From: Peptoniphilus rachelemmaiella
GTDB lineage: Bacteria; Bacillota; Clostridia; Tissierellales; Peptoniphilaceae
Length of the DNA stretch: 64,000 nt
Assembly: GCF_943169845.1 (NCBI RefSeq)
Contig: NZ_CALPBW010000003.1
Coordinates: 62,001-126,000, forward strand
Direction of reading: 5' to 3'
The translations under genes were made by a program, and so were the position numbers. Under the pieces are notes generated by a model. The model was not told the DNA's origin and ran no database searches. It saw nothing but the letters and a program-made list of their open reading frames with translations. Of the stretch, positions 52,989 to 61,969 are shown piece after piece (the first letter of the stretch is position 1; each line of letters starts with the position of its first letter).

Positions 52989-55046
52989 TTAGCTTCGTCC
53001 CTTGTATTTCAAAAGGCTCATGGCAATGACGACGCAGATCAAGGATACGCCTACGTCAGCGAAGACGGCAAACCACAAATTTCCGATGTTCAGCATGTTT
53101 AATACCACGACGAGGACTTTGACGATGAGCGCAAAGGCGATGTTGCCGTAGCAAATTTTTCTGGTTTGTTTGGACAAATCGAAGAGGAAGGGAATGCGGC
53201 CGATGTCGTCGCCTAAGATGACCACGTCGGCGGTTTCGATGGCCATATCCGATCCGCCGGTGCCCATGGCAATGCCTACGTCGCTTTTGGCGAGTACCGG
53301 GGCGTCGTTGATGCCGTCGCCGACGTAGACGACTTTTTCATTTCGCGCGAGAGCCCGGTCCAGCGCCTCCACCTTTTCGCCGGGAAGAAGGCCGCCGACG
53401 CTTTCGTCGATGCCCAGTTCATCGCCGACGGCTTGAACCAATTCTTTTTTGTCGCCGGAGAAGAGGTAGGTTTTTAAGAAGCCCTTTAATTTCCTCAGCG
53501 CTTCTTTCACGCCGGGCTTCACGGAATCGGCAAAGGCGATGCGGCCCAGAAGGGCGCCGTCTTGCACCACGTAGACGGAGGTCATGGGGATGCTGTTCAG
53601 GGAATTGTCCACGCCCAGTTCTTTAAGCATGGCTTCGTTGCCGACGGCGAGGGCTTTCCCGTTCACGGTGCAGGCAATGCCCTTGCCCGAAAGTTCACGG
53701 TAGTCTCCGGGATTTCCCATGGGCTTCGCTTTTTCTAGAATGGAGCGGGCGATGGGGTGATTGGAGTATTGTTCCGCCGTGGCGGCCAGGGCAAGGAGTT
53801 CTTCCTCCGTGCCTTTTAATACGTCCACTTGAGCCAAGGTGAAATTGCCGTCGGTTAAGGTGCCGGTTTTGTCAAAGGCAATGGCGTCGGCTTCGGCCAA
53901 GGCTTCCAGAGACGTGGAGCCTTTAATAAACATGCCGTCTTTCGAGGCGCGGCCCACACCGGCAAACATACTCAGGGGCACGGAAAGCACCAAGGCGCAG
54001 GGGCAGGAGATGATTAAAAAGGCGCAGGCCTTGTAGACCCACGTGTTCCAATCCCCGGAAAAGGCCAGGGGCGGTACAATGGCAACGAGTACGGCCAGGG
54101 CCACCACCACCGGGGTATAGATGGAGGCAAAGCGAGTGATCCAGGCTTCGGTCTTGCCTTTATTCAGTCGGGCGTCGGCTACCAGGCCTTGTATCTTCGC
54201 CATGGTGGATTCGCCGGCCACTTTCGTGACCCGCACCTTAAAGGCGCCGTCTAAGGCGATGGCACCGGCCATAAGTTGGGCGCTTTCATTGGCCAAAATC
54301 GGGGTGGATTCGCCGGTCATGTGTTGATTGGAGATATGGCCTTCCCCTTCCATCACTTCACCGTCGGCGGCCAAGGTGTCTCCGGCGCGGAGCACGATCA
54401 CATCGCCGACGACGACCTCTTCCGCCGCAACTTCGATGAGTTTGCCTTCTCTTTCCACATGGGCCGTGTCTTCATCGCGGGCCAGGAGGCTTTCCACGGA
54501 GTCCGTGGCGCGATCCAGGGCGTAGTCTTGCAGGGCTTCGCCCAGGCGGTAGAACAAGAGAACGCCCAGGGCTTCTCCATGTTCACCGATGTAAAAGGCG
54601 GCAATGGATGCAATGCTCATTAAAACATTTTCGTCGAAGGCTTCTCCGTTTTTTATGCCCTTAATGGCATTCTTAAAAATATCGAAGCCGGCGGCGATTA
54701 AAAGAATCCCCCACAAAGCCGTTTGAAAGCGGCCTTTATAGACGAATTGTACCAAAAGCGCCGCCATAATGGCGCTTGCAATGGGGAAGAGTTCTTTTTT
54801 CAGGCTGCCCTCTTCATCTTCTTCGTCTATTTTTTTGCCGGGATTTTTTTCCACGACCACGACGCCGTCTTCGATGCTGTCCACCAGTTGTTGCAGCTCT
54901 TGTGTCGAGATCCCGCCGTCTACTACCAAACGCTTGGAAATAAAATCCAGCTTCGCCTCCGCAACCTGAGGCAAGTCGCCGACGCGGGCTTCGATTTTCG
55001 CCGCACAGTTGGCGCAATTTAAATTCTTTAATTCATAGGTGCGCAT
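52989..55046 (-). CDS. cadA: Zn/Cd/Pb-exporting P1B-type ATPase
   Basis: A 685-residue heavy-metal ATPase. It has one N-terminal HMA domain with NCANC (C11, C14), a membrane-entry metal site SCPCALVLS (C348-P-C350), the phosphorylation motif DKTGTLT (D392), actuator TGES (244-247), NHPIA of the nucleotide domain and GDGINDAPVLAKSDVGIAMG. The last helix has DVGVSLICVVIAM, whose Asp marks the P1B-2 (Zn/Cd/Pb, CadA/ZntA) class over copper pumps. An acidic stretch (EEDEEG, ~75-80) follows the HMA domain. The ATG follows ATGGAGG. An ArsR-type palindrome overlaps the promoter region, but no regulator gene is adjacent. Confidence 0.93.
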   Translation of the reverse strand: MRTYELKNLNCANCAAKIEARVGDLPQVAEAKLDFISKRLVVDGGISTQELQQLVDSIEDGVVVVEKNPGKKIDEEDEEGSLKKELFPIASAIMAALLVQFVYKGRFQTALWGILLIAAGFDIFKNAIKGIKNGEAFDENVLMSIASIAAFYIGEHGEALGVLLFYRLGEALQDYALDRATDSVESLLARDEDTAHVEREGKLIEVAAEEVVVGDVIVLRAGDTLAADGEVMEGEGHISNQHMTGESTPILANESAQLMAGAIALDGAFKVRVTKVAGESTMAKIQGLVADARLNKGKTEAWITRFASIYTPVVVALAVLVAIVPPLAFSGDWNTWVYKACAFLIISCPCALVLSVPLSMFAGVGRASKDGMFIKGSTSLEALAEADAIAFDKTGTLTDGNFTLAQVDVLKGTEEELLALAATAEQYSNHPIARSILEKAKPMGNPGDYRELSGKGIACTVNGKALAVGNEAMLKELGVDNSLNSIPMTSVYVVQDGALLGRIAFADSVKPGVKEALRKLKGFLKTYLFSGDKKELVQAVGDELGIDESVGGLLPGEKVEALDRALARNEKVVYVGDGINDAPVLAKSDVGIAMGTGGSDMAIETADVVILGDDIGRIPFLFDLSKQTRKICYGNIAFALIVKVLVVVLNMLNIGNLWFAVFADVGVSLICVVIAMSLLKYKGRS

Positions 55047-55062
55047 ATATTTACCTCCATTT

Positions 55063-55082
55063 ACATGATTGCTTGCTCATGT
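55063..55082. promoter_or_regulatory. Palindromic operator-like site upstream of cadA
   Basis: ACATGA, 8-nt centre, TCATGT, placed at the predicted transcription start. The TGA...TCA symmetry resembles ArsR/SmtB-family metal-sensor operators (CzrA, CadC), which matches the gene downstream. Confidence 0.6.
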
Positions 55083-55084
55083 AT

Positions 55085-55113
55085 AGTGTACCTGCTTCCC
55101 CTTGTGATGTCAA
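55085..55113 (-). promoter_or_regulatory. Promoter of cadA
   Basis: -35 TTGACA (55108-55113, consensus), 17-nt spacer, -10 TACACT (55085-55090). Confidence 0.8.
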
Positions 55114-55143
55114 CAAAAAAAGAAGCGCCCCTCGACGCTCCTT
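55114..55143 (-). terminator. Terminator of the PAP2-nitroreductase operon
   Basis: Minus-strand AAGGAGCG, 8-nt loop, CGCTTCTT then seven T; it abuts the cadA -35. Confidence 0.7.
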
Positions 55144-55168
55144 CCTTATTCTGAATCAATTGGTTCTA

Positions 55169-55972
55169 TTACAGAGAAATTGTAGCCACCGGTTCCAAAC
55201 CCTTTACATCGGCCCCTTCGATTAAGGTCCAGGTTTTTTCTGTGCCCGTGCTCTTTAACATGGCTTCGTAGTAGTACATGACGACGCCGATGTCCACGTA
55301 GCTCTTTTCGCCTTTGCTCTTGTCCAGATAAAGGTCGATGTTGCCGTCTTCTTTTAACACGAAACGCCAGGGTTGTGCATTGACGTGGCTCGGTGCGAAA
55401 CGAATCGACGAGAAGACGTCGAACAAGCCGTAGTTTTCGAGATCGGTTAAGGATGCCGGGGTACCGACGCGATCTTTAAACACGATTTTATCGACGCTGA
55501 GGCGGGGGCTGACTCGGTCTTCTTCAAAAACATCTTGTTTTTCAGCTTTACCGAAGCCGATAATGTAGTCGACAAATTCGCCGCCTTCGCCAAACAGGGA
55601 TTTCTTTAAGTCCTTGTCCACATGGGCCGTGGTAATCCAGCAGGTACCTAAATTCTTTTCGATGAGTTCCGTGTTCAGCATTTCAAGATAATAGCCTGTG
55701 CGAATCAATTCGGCCTTTTCGTGGCTTTTTGCACGCAAAGCGATGTAATAGGGCGCTTCGATCATGACGCCGCCGTAGCCGGCTTTGCCCTTTAAGGCTT
55801 CGGCAATTGCTGCGCCGTTTTCATAGAGAGCGAAGCTCACATTGCTGGCTTCGGATTGTTTTTCCAATTTGGCCAGGGTGTCTTTTAACCAATCCATTTC
55901 CATGGCCGACAGCTTCGTCGGTTGAAATTCGCGCACTGTTCTTCTCTTTTGCAGGAAATTCGTCATTACCAT
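55169..55972 (-). CDS. Nitroreductase-family protein (TM1586 type)
   Basis: A 267-residue protein with the nitroreductase start FLQKRRTVREFQPTKLS, a first FMN-type half to about residue 150 (APYYIALRAKSHEKAELIRTGYYLEML and LGTCWITTAHVD) and a second related half (SSIRFAPSHVNAQPWRFVL, then YVDIGVVMYYYEAML). Two half-domains in one chain is the TM1586-like arrangement. It probably binds FMN; the substrate is unknown. The ATG at 55972 follows GAGGAGG. It lies 18 nt after the PAP2 gene. Confidence 0.85.
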   Translation of the reverse strand: MVMTNFLQKRRTVREFQPTKLSAMEMDWLKDTLAKLEKQSEASNVSFALYENGAAIAEALKGKAGYGGVMIEAPYYIALRAKSHEKAELIRTGYYLEMLNTELIEKNLGTCWITTAHVDKDLKKSLFGEGGEFVDYIIGFGKAEKQDVFEEDRVSPRLSVDKIVFKDRVGTPASLTDLENYGLFDVFSSIRFAPSHVNAQPWRFVLKEDGNIDLYLDKSKGEKSYVDIGVVMYYYEAMLKSTGTEKTWTLIEGADVKGLEPVATISL

Positions 55973-55990
55973 ATTATCTTCCTCCTCCTC

Positions 55991-56539
55991 TTACAACCAG
56001 TTTGCCAGGTTGTCGTAAACATACATATGTACCACGAAACCGACGATGATGCCGATGATCACACCCGCCAAGACGTCGGTGGGATAGTGAACGGCTAAAT
56101 AGGTTCTGGATACAGCCACTAAAAATGCCATCACAATAAAAAGCGCAGCCATTTTCGGATAATACAGAGAAAAAGTCGTCGCCACCGTAAAGGCCGCAGT
56201 GGTATGCCCCGAAGGAAAAGAATAATCCCTCAGGTCGATGCCATAGGTGTTTAAATTCTTACTCACCCAATAGGGGCGACTCCGGCTGATGACACGCTTT
56301 AAAATTTGCGCGACGATTGTAGAAATCACAAGGGCCAAAACCATTTCCGTGGCGGCACTTCCGATCCAACGTTTTCCGACGAAAAGCATAAAGACTGAAA
56401 AGACGCCGAGAAATCCCGGTCCCGCGATGTTCGTATAGTTGTAAAAGAAGAAATCAAAATACTTGTTTTTCAATTTCTTGTTTATACGATCGAGAAAATA
56501 ATCGTCAAACGCTTTAAACGGATTTTTCATCTTCACCAT
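55991..56539 (-). CDS. PAP2-family membrane phosphatase
   Basis: A ~182-residue integral membrane phosphatase with the three PAP2 motifs: KRVISRSRP, PSGHT and SRTYLAVHYPTD, embedded among about five or six helices. Likely substrates are undecaprenyl pyrophosphate or phosphatidic-type lipids. The open frame extends to 56788, but that part crosses the predicted -10 (56562-56567) and antisense helicase DNA. I therefore start at the ATG 56539 (AGTAGG upstream); ATGs at 56548 and 56530 are alternatives. Confidence 0.85.
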   Translation of the reverse strand: MVKMKNPFKAFDDYFLDRINKKLKNKYFDFFFYNYTNIAGPGFLGVFSVFMLFVGKRWIGSAATEMVLALVISTIVAQILKRVISRSRPYWVSKNLNTYGIDLRDYSFPSGHTTAAFTVATTFSLYYPKMAALFIVMAFLVAVSRTYLAVHYPTDVLAGVIIGIIVGFVVHMYVYDNLANWL

Positions 56540-56561
56540 CCTGTACATACCTACTTCCCCC

Positions 56562-56590
56562 ATTATATACCAAGCATCTCGTCTTGAAAA
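56562..56590 (-). promoter_or_regulatory. Promoter of PAP2-nitroreductase
   Basis: -35 TTTTCA (56585-56590), 17-nt spacer, -10 TATAAT (56562-56567) on the minus strand. Confidence 0.65.
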
Positions 56591-56618
56591 GGACAATTCC
56601 CGCAAGTCGTGATATACT
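56590..56618 (+). promoter_or_regulatory. Promoter of the UvrD-like helicase
   Basis: -35 AGGACA (56590-56595), 17-nt spacer, -10 TATACT (56613-56618). Its -35 touches the -35 of the divergent PAP2 promoter, so the two polymerases would compete. Confidence 0.55.
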
Positions 56619-56633
56619 TTCCCCGAGGTGACT

Positions 56634-58496
56634 ATGAATTTAACGGACGAACAATTAAAAGCCATGGGCCACAACGGAGGTCCGGCCTTGGTTTTAGCCG
56701 TACCCGGCAGCGGCAAGACCACCATGCTCTTAAGCCGCACGAAACGGCTCATCGACGAGGGCGTGGACAGAAAAAAACTTTTAACCATTACCTTTTCAAA
56801 GGCGTCGGCCAGGGATTTGGCCCTGCGCTATAAAAACCTTTTCGCAAACAGCCCCATGCCCGCCTTTTCCACGATCCACAGCTTCTGTTACTCCGTCTTG
56901 AAAAACGACGAGCGCCGCCGAGGCACGAGCTACACCTTAATCGAATCCAATCGGGCCTTGAGCAAGTGGCGCATCGCCACGGATCTTTGGAAGGAGATTA
57001 TGCACAAAAGCCCCAATGAGGAGCAGGTGGAGACCCTGCTAAGGGAAATCAGCTACGTGAAAAACAAAATTCTGGATCCGGAGGCATACAACAAAGAAGC
57101 CGCCACGCCCCTTTTTCTGAAATTTTATAAAAGCTACGAGGGGCTCAAGCGGGACAGGCAGTGGATCGACTTCGACGACATGATTACCCTGGTGCCGGAA
57201 ATTTTCAAGGAGGACCCGGGGCTTCTTCGGGCCGTGCGCGCCACCTACGACTACATTCAGGTGGACGAAGGCCAAGACACCTCCAAGGGCCAATTGGCCA
57301 TTATCGAAGCCATTGCGGGGTCCAAGAACAATCTCTTTATCGTCGCCGACGACGATCAGTCCATTTACGGCTTTCGCGGGGCGGATTTTCGCGAGCTCCT
57401 GCACCTCAATGAACGCTACGACGATTTATCTCTCTACTACTTATCAAAAAATTTCCGCTCACAAGAGAGAATCATTTCCCTCTCCACCCAATTCATCGAG
57501 CAAAACAAGGCCCGCTACCAAAAGACGCCCATCGCGGTAAAGGACCCGGGCCCGGAAGTGCGCGCCGTGGAGCTCAATAATTTAGACAAGCAGTACGCCT
57601 TTATCGCCTCGGAAATAGAAAAACACGAGCTGAAGGATGTGGCCGTGCTTTACCGAAACCACGTCTCTTCCATCGGCTTGGTGGAATTTTTGGAACGGGA
57701 GAACATCCCCTTTGCCGCCAAGGAGCGAACGAGCCGCTTTTTCCGCCACTGGGTGCTTCAAGATTTAATCACCATTTACGAATTCAGCCAAAATCCCACT
57801 GATCTCGCCGCTTTTTCCACCTTCTACTACAAGATTCGCGGCTATTTGTCGAAAAAAATGATCGAAACCCTGCAGAAAAAAGGCGTGGTTGGATCGGTCT
57901 TTGACGCCCTTTTGGATTTAAAGCTCCCGGATTATGTGGTGCGGGACGTGAAGGCCCTGAAGCGGGATTTTCACCATTTAAAAACATTGGCCCCCGCCGA
58001 AGCTTTTCGCTTCATCCAAAAAGATTTGGAATACGAAGCCTACATTGCGAGCCACGCCGCCACCTTCGGCTCCTCGAAGACCACCTCCATGCGCATTCTC
58101 TACTACGCCAAGTACATCGCGGGTAAAACCGACGACTACCACCGCTTCTTGGGCCGCCTCAAAACCCTGGACCGCCTGATGCAGGGCACCCGCGCCGGAG
58201 AAAAGGGGCTGGTGTTATCCACCCTTCACGGCGCCAAGGGCCTGGAGTTTGACGCCGTGTTTATTATGGATTTAAATGCCGATGCCATTCCTTCTTTGCC
58301 GAAGACACCGGTGGATCCGGCGGAGGAGATGCGCCTTTTGGAAGAAGAACGTCGCCTCTTTTACGTTGGCATGACCCGGGCGAAGGAGCGGCTTTATCTC
58401 TTAAGGCCCCGCCACGTGGATCGGGAATCCGTGCCGCCTTCGGAATTTTTCACCTGGTCGAAAGAAGCCATCGTCAAGGCGCGAAAAAAGCATTAG
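56634..58496 (+). CDS. UvrD/PcrA-like superfamily 1 DNA helicase
   Basis: A 620-residue 3'-5' SF1A helicase. Motifs run in order: Q-motif LTDEQLKAMGHNGG, Walker A VPGSGKTTML (GSGKT 25-29), Ia TFSKASARDL, DEGQDTS (motif II), DDDQSIYGFRGAD (III), LSKNFRSQERII (IV), STLHGAKGLEFDAVFI (V) and VGMTRAKERLYLL (VI). It is about 100 residues shorter than PcrA and lacks the C-terminal Tudor-type RNA-polymerase-binding tail, so it is a compact paralogue rather than the main PcrA. The ATG at 56634 follows GAGGTG. Single-gene transcript. Confidence 0.92.
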   Translation: MNLTDEQLKAMGHNGGPALVLAVPGSGKTTMLLSRTKRLIDEGVDRKKLLTITFSKASARDLALRYKNLFANSPMPAFSTIHSFCYSVLKNDERRRGTSYTLIESNRALSKWRIATDLWKEIMHKSPNEEQVETLLREISYVKNKILDPEAYNKEAATPLFLKFYKSYEGLKRDRQWIDFDDMITLVPEIFKEDPGLLRAVRATYDYIQVDEGQDTSKGQLAIIEAIAGSKNNLFIVADDDQSIYGFRGADFRELLHLNERYDDLSLYYLSKNFRSQERIISLSTQFIEQNKARYQKTPIAVKDPGPEVRAVELNNLDKQYAFIASEIEKHELKDVAVLYRNHVSSIGLVEFLERENIPFAAKERTSRFFRHWVLQDLITIYEFSQNPTDLAAFSTFYYKIRGYLSKKMIETLQKKGVVGSVFDALLDLKLPDYVVRDVKALKRDFHHLKTLAPAEAFRFIQKDLEYEAYIASHAATFGSSKTTSMRILYYAKYIAGKTDDYHRFLGRLKTLDRLMQGTRAGEKGLVLSTLHGAKGLEFDAVFIMDLNADAIPSLPKTPVDPAEEMRLLEEERRLFYVGMTRAKERLYLLRPRHVDRESVPPSEFFTWSKEAIVKARKKH

Positions 58497-58526
58497 AAAA
58501 GCCCTCTCACACGAGAGGGCGCTTTT
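58497..58526. terminator. Bidirectional terminator between the helicase and DUF47 genes
   Basis: GCCCTCTC-ACAC-GAGAGGGC flanked by A- and T-rich runs; serves both convergent genes. Confidence 0.85.
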
Positions 58527-58528
58527 GT

Positions 58529-59155
58529 TTAACCGTTTTTCAACATGGCCGTTTCAAATTCGTTGGCACATTCTTCAATGCTGTCCAAACAATTTTCCAA
58601 GACCTGAAGCATTTCCTTCCAGATAATCGTCTTTCTGGGATCGAATTCGCCGGTATAGTCGAAGAGGGAGCGCATGGCATTTAAGTACAGCGTGTCGCCC
58701 TCCCCTTCCAGGGAATTAATGTGAATGATTTTTTCCTTCACTTCGTTGGAGCGCTTGAAATTGCTGAATTCCAACACAACTTCTTCCAGCATGGATGTGC
58801 TTTCGACGATGAGATCCACAAACTCCAAGGTCTCGGGAATGAGCTCCCGCACCCGGTACATATACAGGCCCAGCAAAATCTCCTCGATGGAATCCACCAC
58901 CGTGTCCAGCTTGTCCGTGATCTCGATAATGTCTTCCCGCTCGATGGGCGGCAAAAATTCTACGGCCAGGCGATTCATAATATCGTGCATGATCTGATCG
59001 CAGTCGTTTTCGATGCGCTTCATGGCATCGGTTTTCTCCCGCAATTTCGCCCCGTCGTAGGTGCCCAAGGTGATCTGCAACAGATCTGCCGCCTGCGATG
59101 CCTTTTGAGCCATATCGCTGAATTTTCGGAAGTAATCGAATTTTCTATCTTTCAT
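58529..59155 (-). CDS. DUF47/PhoU-like protein, PiT transporter partner
   Basis: A 208-residue all-helical PhoU-like protein of the DUF47 family (FDYFRKFSDMAQKASQAADLL, then DCDQIMHDIMNRLAVEFLPPIEREDI, a conserved core with acidic metal-binding residues). DUF47 proteins are encoded next to PiT phosphate transporters and are thought to modulate them. The ATG at 59155 follows TAGGAG, 8 nt after the PiT stop. Confidence 0.9.
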   Translation of the reverse strand: MKDRKFDYFRKFSDMAQKASQAADLLQITLGTYDGAKLREKTDAMKRIENDCDQIMHDIMNRLAVEFLPPIEREDIIEITDKLDTVVDSIEEILLGLYMYRVRELIPETLEFVDLIVESTSMLEEVVLEFSNFKRSNEVKEKIIHINSLEGEGDTLYLNAMRSLFDYTGEFDPRKTIIWKEMLQVLENCLDSIEECANEFETAMLKNG

Positions 59156-59163
59156 AGCTTCTC

Positions 59164-60216
59164 CTAAAACAGATGAATCAGCACGGAAGTGACGATAAAT
59201 CCGATGATCCCGCAGCCGGGAAAGGTCAAGATCCACGCCAGACCCATGTCGCTTACCACAGACCAGTTCACGTTTTTAATATGCTTCGATGCCCCCACGC
59301 CCATAATGGCCGTGGTTTTAGTGTGGGTGGTGGAAACGGGAAGCCCCGCCAGGGAAGCGGCGAATAGGCTCACTACGGCGCCGATATCGGCGGCGAAGCC
59401 CTCGTAGGTTTCCAACTTCACCATGTTCATGCCCACGGATTTTATAATGCGCAGGCCCCCTAAACTGGTGCCCAGGCCGATAACCAGCGATATTAAAATC
59501 ATGAGCCACGCCGGAATTACGAAATGCCCCGCGCCGCCGGTGCCGGCAGCCAAGCTGAAGGCCAGCATAAATACGCCCATGAACTTCTGCCCGTCTTGGG
59601 CGCCGTGCATAAAGGCCATGGCCGCCGCCGAGACGATCTGCCCGTTTTTGAAAAAGGCCTTGGACCTTCGCCGGTCGGAGCCCGCCAAAAGGCGCTTAAT
59701 GATCTCTACCACCACATAGCCCATGAAAAAACCCATGACCGTGGAGAGGACGAGGCCGTAGATGTTTTTCATCCACTCCGCCCCGTTGATCCCGGCGAGG
59801 CCCCCGTGCAAGGCGATGGCCGAGCCGGAGAGCCCGGCGATGAGGGCGTGGGATTCCGACGTGGGAATCCCAAAGTACCACGCCGCCGTCGACCAAATCA
59901 CGATGCTCACCTGCGCCGCGGCCAGGGCGATTAAGGCTTCGTTTGTATTGCCGTTAAAGTCCACCATGTTGTAAATCGTCTCCGCCACATTGGCGTTAAG
60001 GGCCGTCATAATAAAGACCCCGAGAAAATTAAAGAGCGTGGCCAAATAAATGGCCTTTTGCGGTGCAATGCTGCGCGTGGATACGGCGGTGGCGATGGCA
60101 TTGGGCGCATCGGTCCAGCCGTTGACAAAAACCACCGCCAAGACCAAAAGGGTCGTGAGAAAAATGGCGGGGCTTTGGGCCATCATGGAGACGAATTCTT
60201 GAATGGTAACAGTCAT
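59164..60216 (-). CDS. pit: PiT-family inorganic phosphate transporter
   Basis: A 350-residue permease with about ten helices and the two inverted PHO4 repeats: VNGWTDAPNAIATAVSTR (GANDVANA-like) near residue 32-49 and GLPVSTTHTKTTAIMGVG in the C-terminal half, plus GIPTSESHALIAGLSG. It imports phosphate with protons or as a metal complex. The ATG follows GAAGGGAAG, 14 nt after the PFL gene. Partner DUF47 gene follows. Confidence 0.93.
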   Translation of the reverse strand: MTVTIQEFVSMMAQSPAIFLTTLLVLAVVFVNGWTDAPNAIATAVSTRSIAPQKAIYLATLFNFLGVFIMTALNANVAETIYNMVDFNGNTNEALIALAAAQVSIVIWSTAAWYFGIPTSESHALIAGLSGSAIALHGGLAGINGAEWMKNIYGLVLSTVMGFFMGYVVVEIIKRLLAGSDRRRSKAFFKNGQIVSAAAMAFMHGAQDGQKFMGVFMLAFSLAAGTGGAGHFVIPAWLMILISLVIGLGTSLGGLRIIKSVGMNMVKLETYEGFAADIGAVVSLFAASLAGLPVSTTHTKTTAIMGVGASKHIKNVNWSVVSDMGLAWILTFPGCGIIGFIVTSVLIHLF

Positions 60217-60230
60217 GGCTTCCCTTCGAT

Positions 60231-61586
60231 TTAATTTTTAAAGCTGTGAATGGGCGCAGGAATAAAGCCGCCCCGTGCCGCAAAGGCCGCACAGTCGTTT
60301 TTGTGCACGGGAAGAATAGGCGCTTCCCCTAACAGGCCGCCGAAGGTGGCGTTGTCGCCTACGTCTTTGCCCACAACGGGAATCAGGCGCACCGCCGTGG
60401 TCTTGTGATTGATGATGCCGATCATGGATTCATCGGCGATCATGGCCGATAAAGTTTCCGCCGGCGTGTCTCCGGGAATGGCGATCATGTCCAGCCCGAC
60501 GGAGCAGACGCAGGTCATGGCTTCTAATTTGTCGAAAGCCAAGGCGCCCGATGCGGCGGCGGAAATCATGCCCTCGTCTTCCGATACGGGAATAAAGGCG
60601 CCGCTTAAGCCGCCGACGTGGGCGGATGCATTGATGCCGCCCTTTTTCACCGCGTCATTTAACATGGCCAAAGCCGCCGTGGTGCCGTGGCCGCCCACGG
60701 TGCCTACGCCGATTTCTTCCAAAATCCGCGCCACACTGTCGCCTACCGCCGGCGTCGGTGCGAGAGACAAGTCGATGGTGCCGAAGGGCGTGTCCAGACG
60801 CTTGGCGATTTCCTTGCCCACCAATTCGCCCATGCGGGTGATCTTGAAAGTCATTTCGCTAATGCATTGGGCCACTTCGTCGAAAGGCGCGCCGCGGAAT
60901 TTTTCCAAGGCCGTCTTCACTACGCCGGGACCGGAAATGCCCACGTGGAGCACGTGATCCCCGAGGCCCGTGCCGTGGAAGGCGCCGGCCATAAAGGGAT
61001 TGTCTTCCACCGCATTGGCGAAGACAACCAGCTTCGCGCAGCCGATGGAATCCGCGTCGCGACTCAAATAGGCCGCATCCTTAATCACTTTGCCCATTAA
61101 AGCCACGGCATCCATATTGAGGCCCGATTTCGACGTGCCCACATTTACCGAGGAGCACACCTTTTCCGTCGTGGCCAAAGCTTCCGGGATGGCTTCGATT
61201 AAAGCCCGCTCGCTTTCAGTCATGCCGCTGTGAACCAAAGCGGAAAAGCCGCCGATAAAGTCGACGCCGATTTTAATGGCTGCATCGTCCAGAGCCTTGG
61301 CCAGCTTCACGAAATCCTCTTTCGTGCCGCGAGGCAAAATCAACGAAGCCGGCGTGACGGAAATGCGCTTATTGACCACGCTCACCCCGTACTTGGCGCC
61401 GACGGCATTGGCTTCATCGACCAAGTCGGCACCTAAGGTGGTGATCTTGTCATAAACCCGCTTGCATACCACGTCCACATCGTCGGAGACGCAATCCATA
61501 AGGGAAATCCCCAAGGTCGCCGTTCGTATGTCTAAATTCTCATGCTCCAGCATGTGAATTGTTTCGAGAATCGAAGAATTATCCAA
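60231..61586 (-). CDS. PFL-family protein (UPF0210/DUF711)
   Basis: A 451-residue member of UPF0210: [56 protein letters not shown], and a repeated Gly/Ala-rich core ([23 protein letters not shown]). The fold is related to pyruvate-formate-lyase-like barrels and the function is unknown. It is nearly always paired with a small ACT protein, as here. The start is a TTG at 61586 preceded by AAAGGA at about 8 nt. Confidence 0.9.
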   Translation of the reverse strand: MDNSSILETIHMLEHENLDIRTATLGISLMDCVSDDVDVVCKRVYDKITTLGADLVDEANAVGAKYGVSVVNKRISVTPASLILPRGTKEDFVKLAKALDDAAIKIGVDFIGGFSALVHSGMTESERALIEAIPEALATTEKVCSSVNVGTSKSGLNMDAVALMGKVIKDAAYLSRDADSIGCAKLVVFANAVEDNPFMAGAFHGTGLGDHVLHVGISGPGVVKTALEKFRGAPFDEVAQCISEMTFKITRMGELVGKEIAKRLDTPFGTIDLSLAPTPAVGDSVARILEEIGVGTVGGHGTTAALAMLNDAVKKGGINASAHVGGLSGAFIPVSEDEGMISAAASGALAFDKLEAMTCVCSVGLDMIAIPGDTPAETLSAMIADESMIGIINHKTTAVRLIPVVGKDVGDNATFGGLLGEAPILPVHKNDCAAFAARGGFIPAPIHSFKN

Positions 61587-61600
61587 AAGAGACGTCCTTT

Positions 61601-61870
61601 CTAAATATGGTGCATACGGCTAAAAAGCGCCTCATGCTGCATACGAATGTCCAAACCCATGGATTTGCCCAAAGCTTCGTAGTCTTCCACAACATTTTCC
61701 AAGGCAAAATTTTCATCGGCGTGTTCCACCACGAGAATCATGGTGAAATAAGAACTGACAATGGTTTGACTAATGTCTAAAATATTAAAACCATGATCCG
61801 CCAAAAGCGTCGTAACCCGGGAAACAATCCCTACCTGATCCTTACCTAAAACACTGACAACAGCTTTCAT
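61601..61870 (-). CDS. ACT-domain protein (UPF0237)
   Basis: An 89-residue single ACT domain ([35 protein letters not shown]), the UPF0237 family. ACT domains bind amino acids; this one is a probable sensor for its constant partner, the PFL-family protein encoded next. The ATG follows AAAGGAGGG. First gene of ACT-PFL-PiT-DUF47. Confidence 0.92.
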   Translation of the reverse strand: MKAVVSVLGKDQVGIVSRVTTLLADHGFNILDISQTIVSSYFTMILVVEHADENFALENVVEDYEALGKSMGLDIRMQHEALFSRMHHI

Positions 61871-61895
61871 CCAATCCCTCCTTTGTAATGAACTT

Positions 61896-61904
61896 ATTAT
61901 AACA
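61896..61904 (-). promoter_or_regulatory. Extended -10 promoter of ACT-PFL-PiT-DUF47
   Basis: TGTTATAAT on the minus strand, 25 nt upstream of the start; no good -35. Confidence 0.55.
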
Positions 61905-61939
61905 TAGACATGGATACATGGTTCAGGGGAATTCTGCGC

Positions 61940-61968
61940 AAAAAAAAGCCGAGGTCATGCCGCAGCTT
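61940..61968 (-). terminator. Terminator of the OYE-like gene
   Basis: Minus-strand AGCTGCGG, loop, CCTCGGCT and a T-run; one mismatch in the stem. It begins just before the stop codon ends. Confidence 0.7.
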
Positions 61969-61969
61969 C

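Noticed and set aside
56540..56788. N-terminal extension of the PAP2 phosphatase into the helicase gene
   Set aside because: It crosses the predicted promoter of the gene and the coding start of the divergent helicase, and shows no PAP2 similarity.
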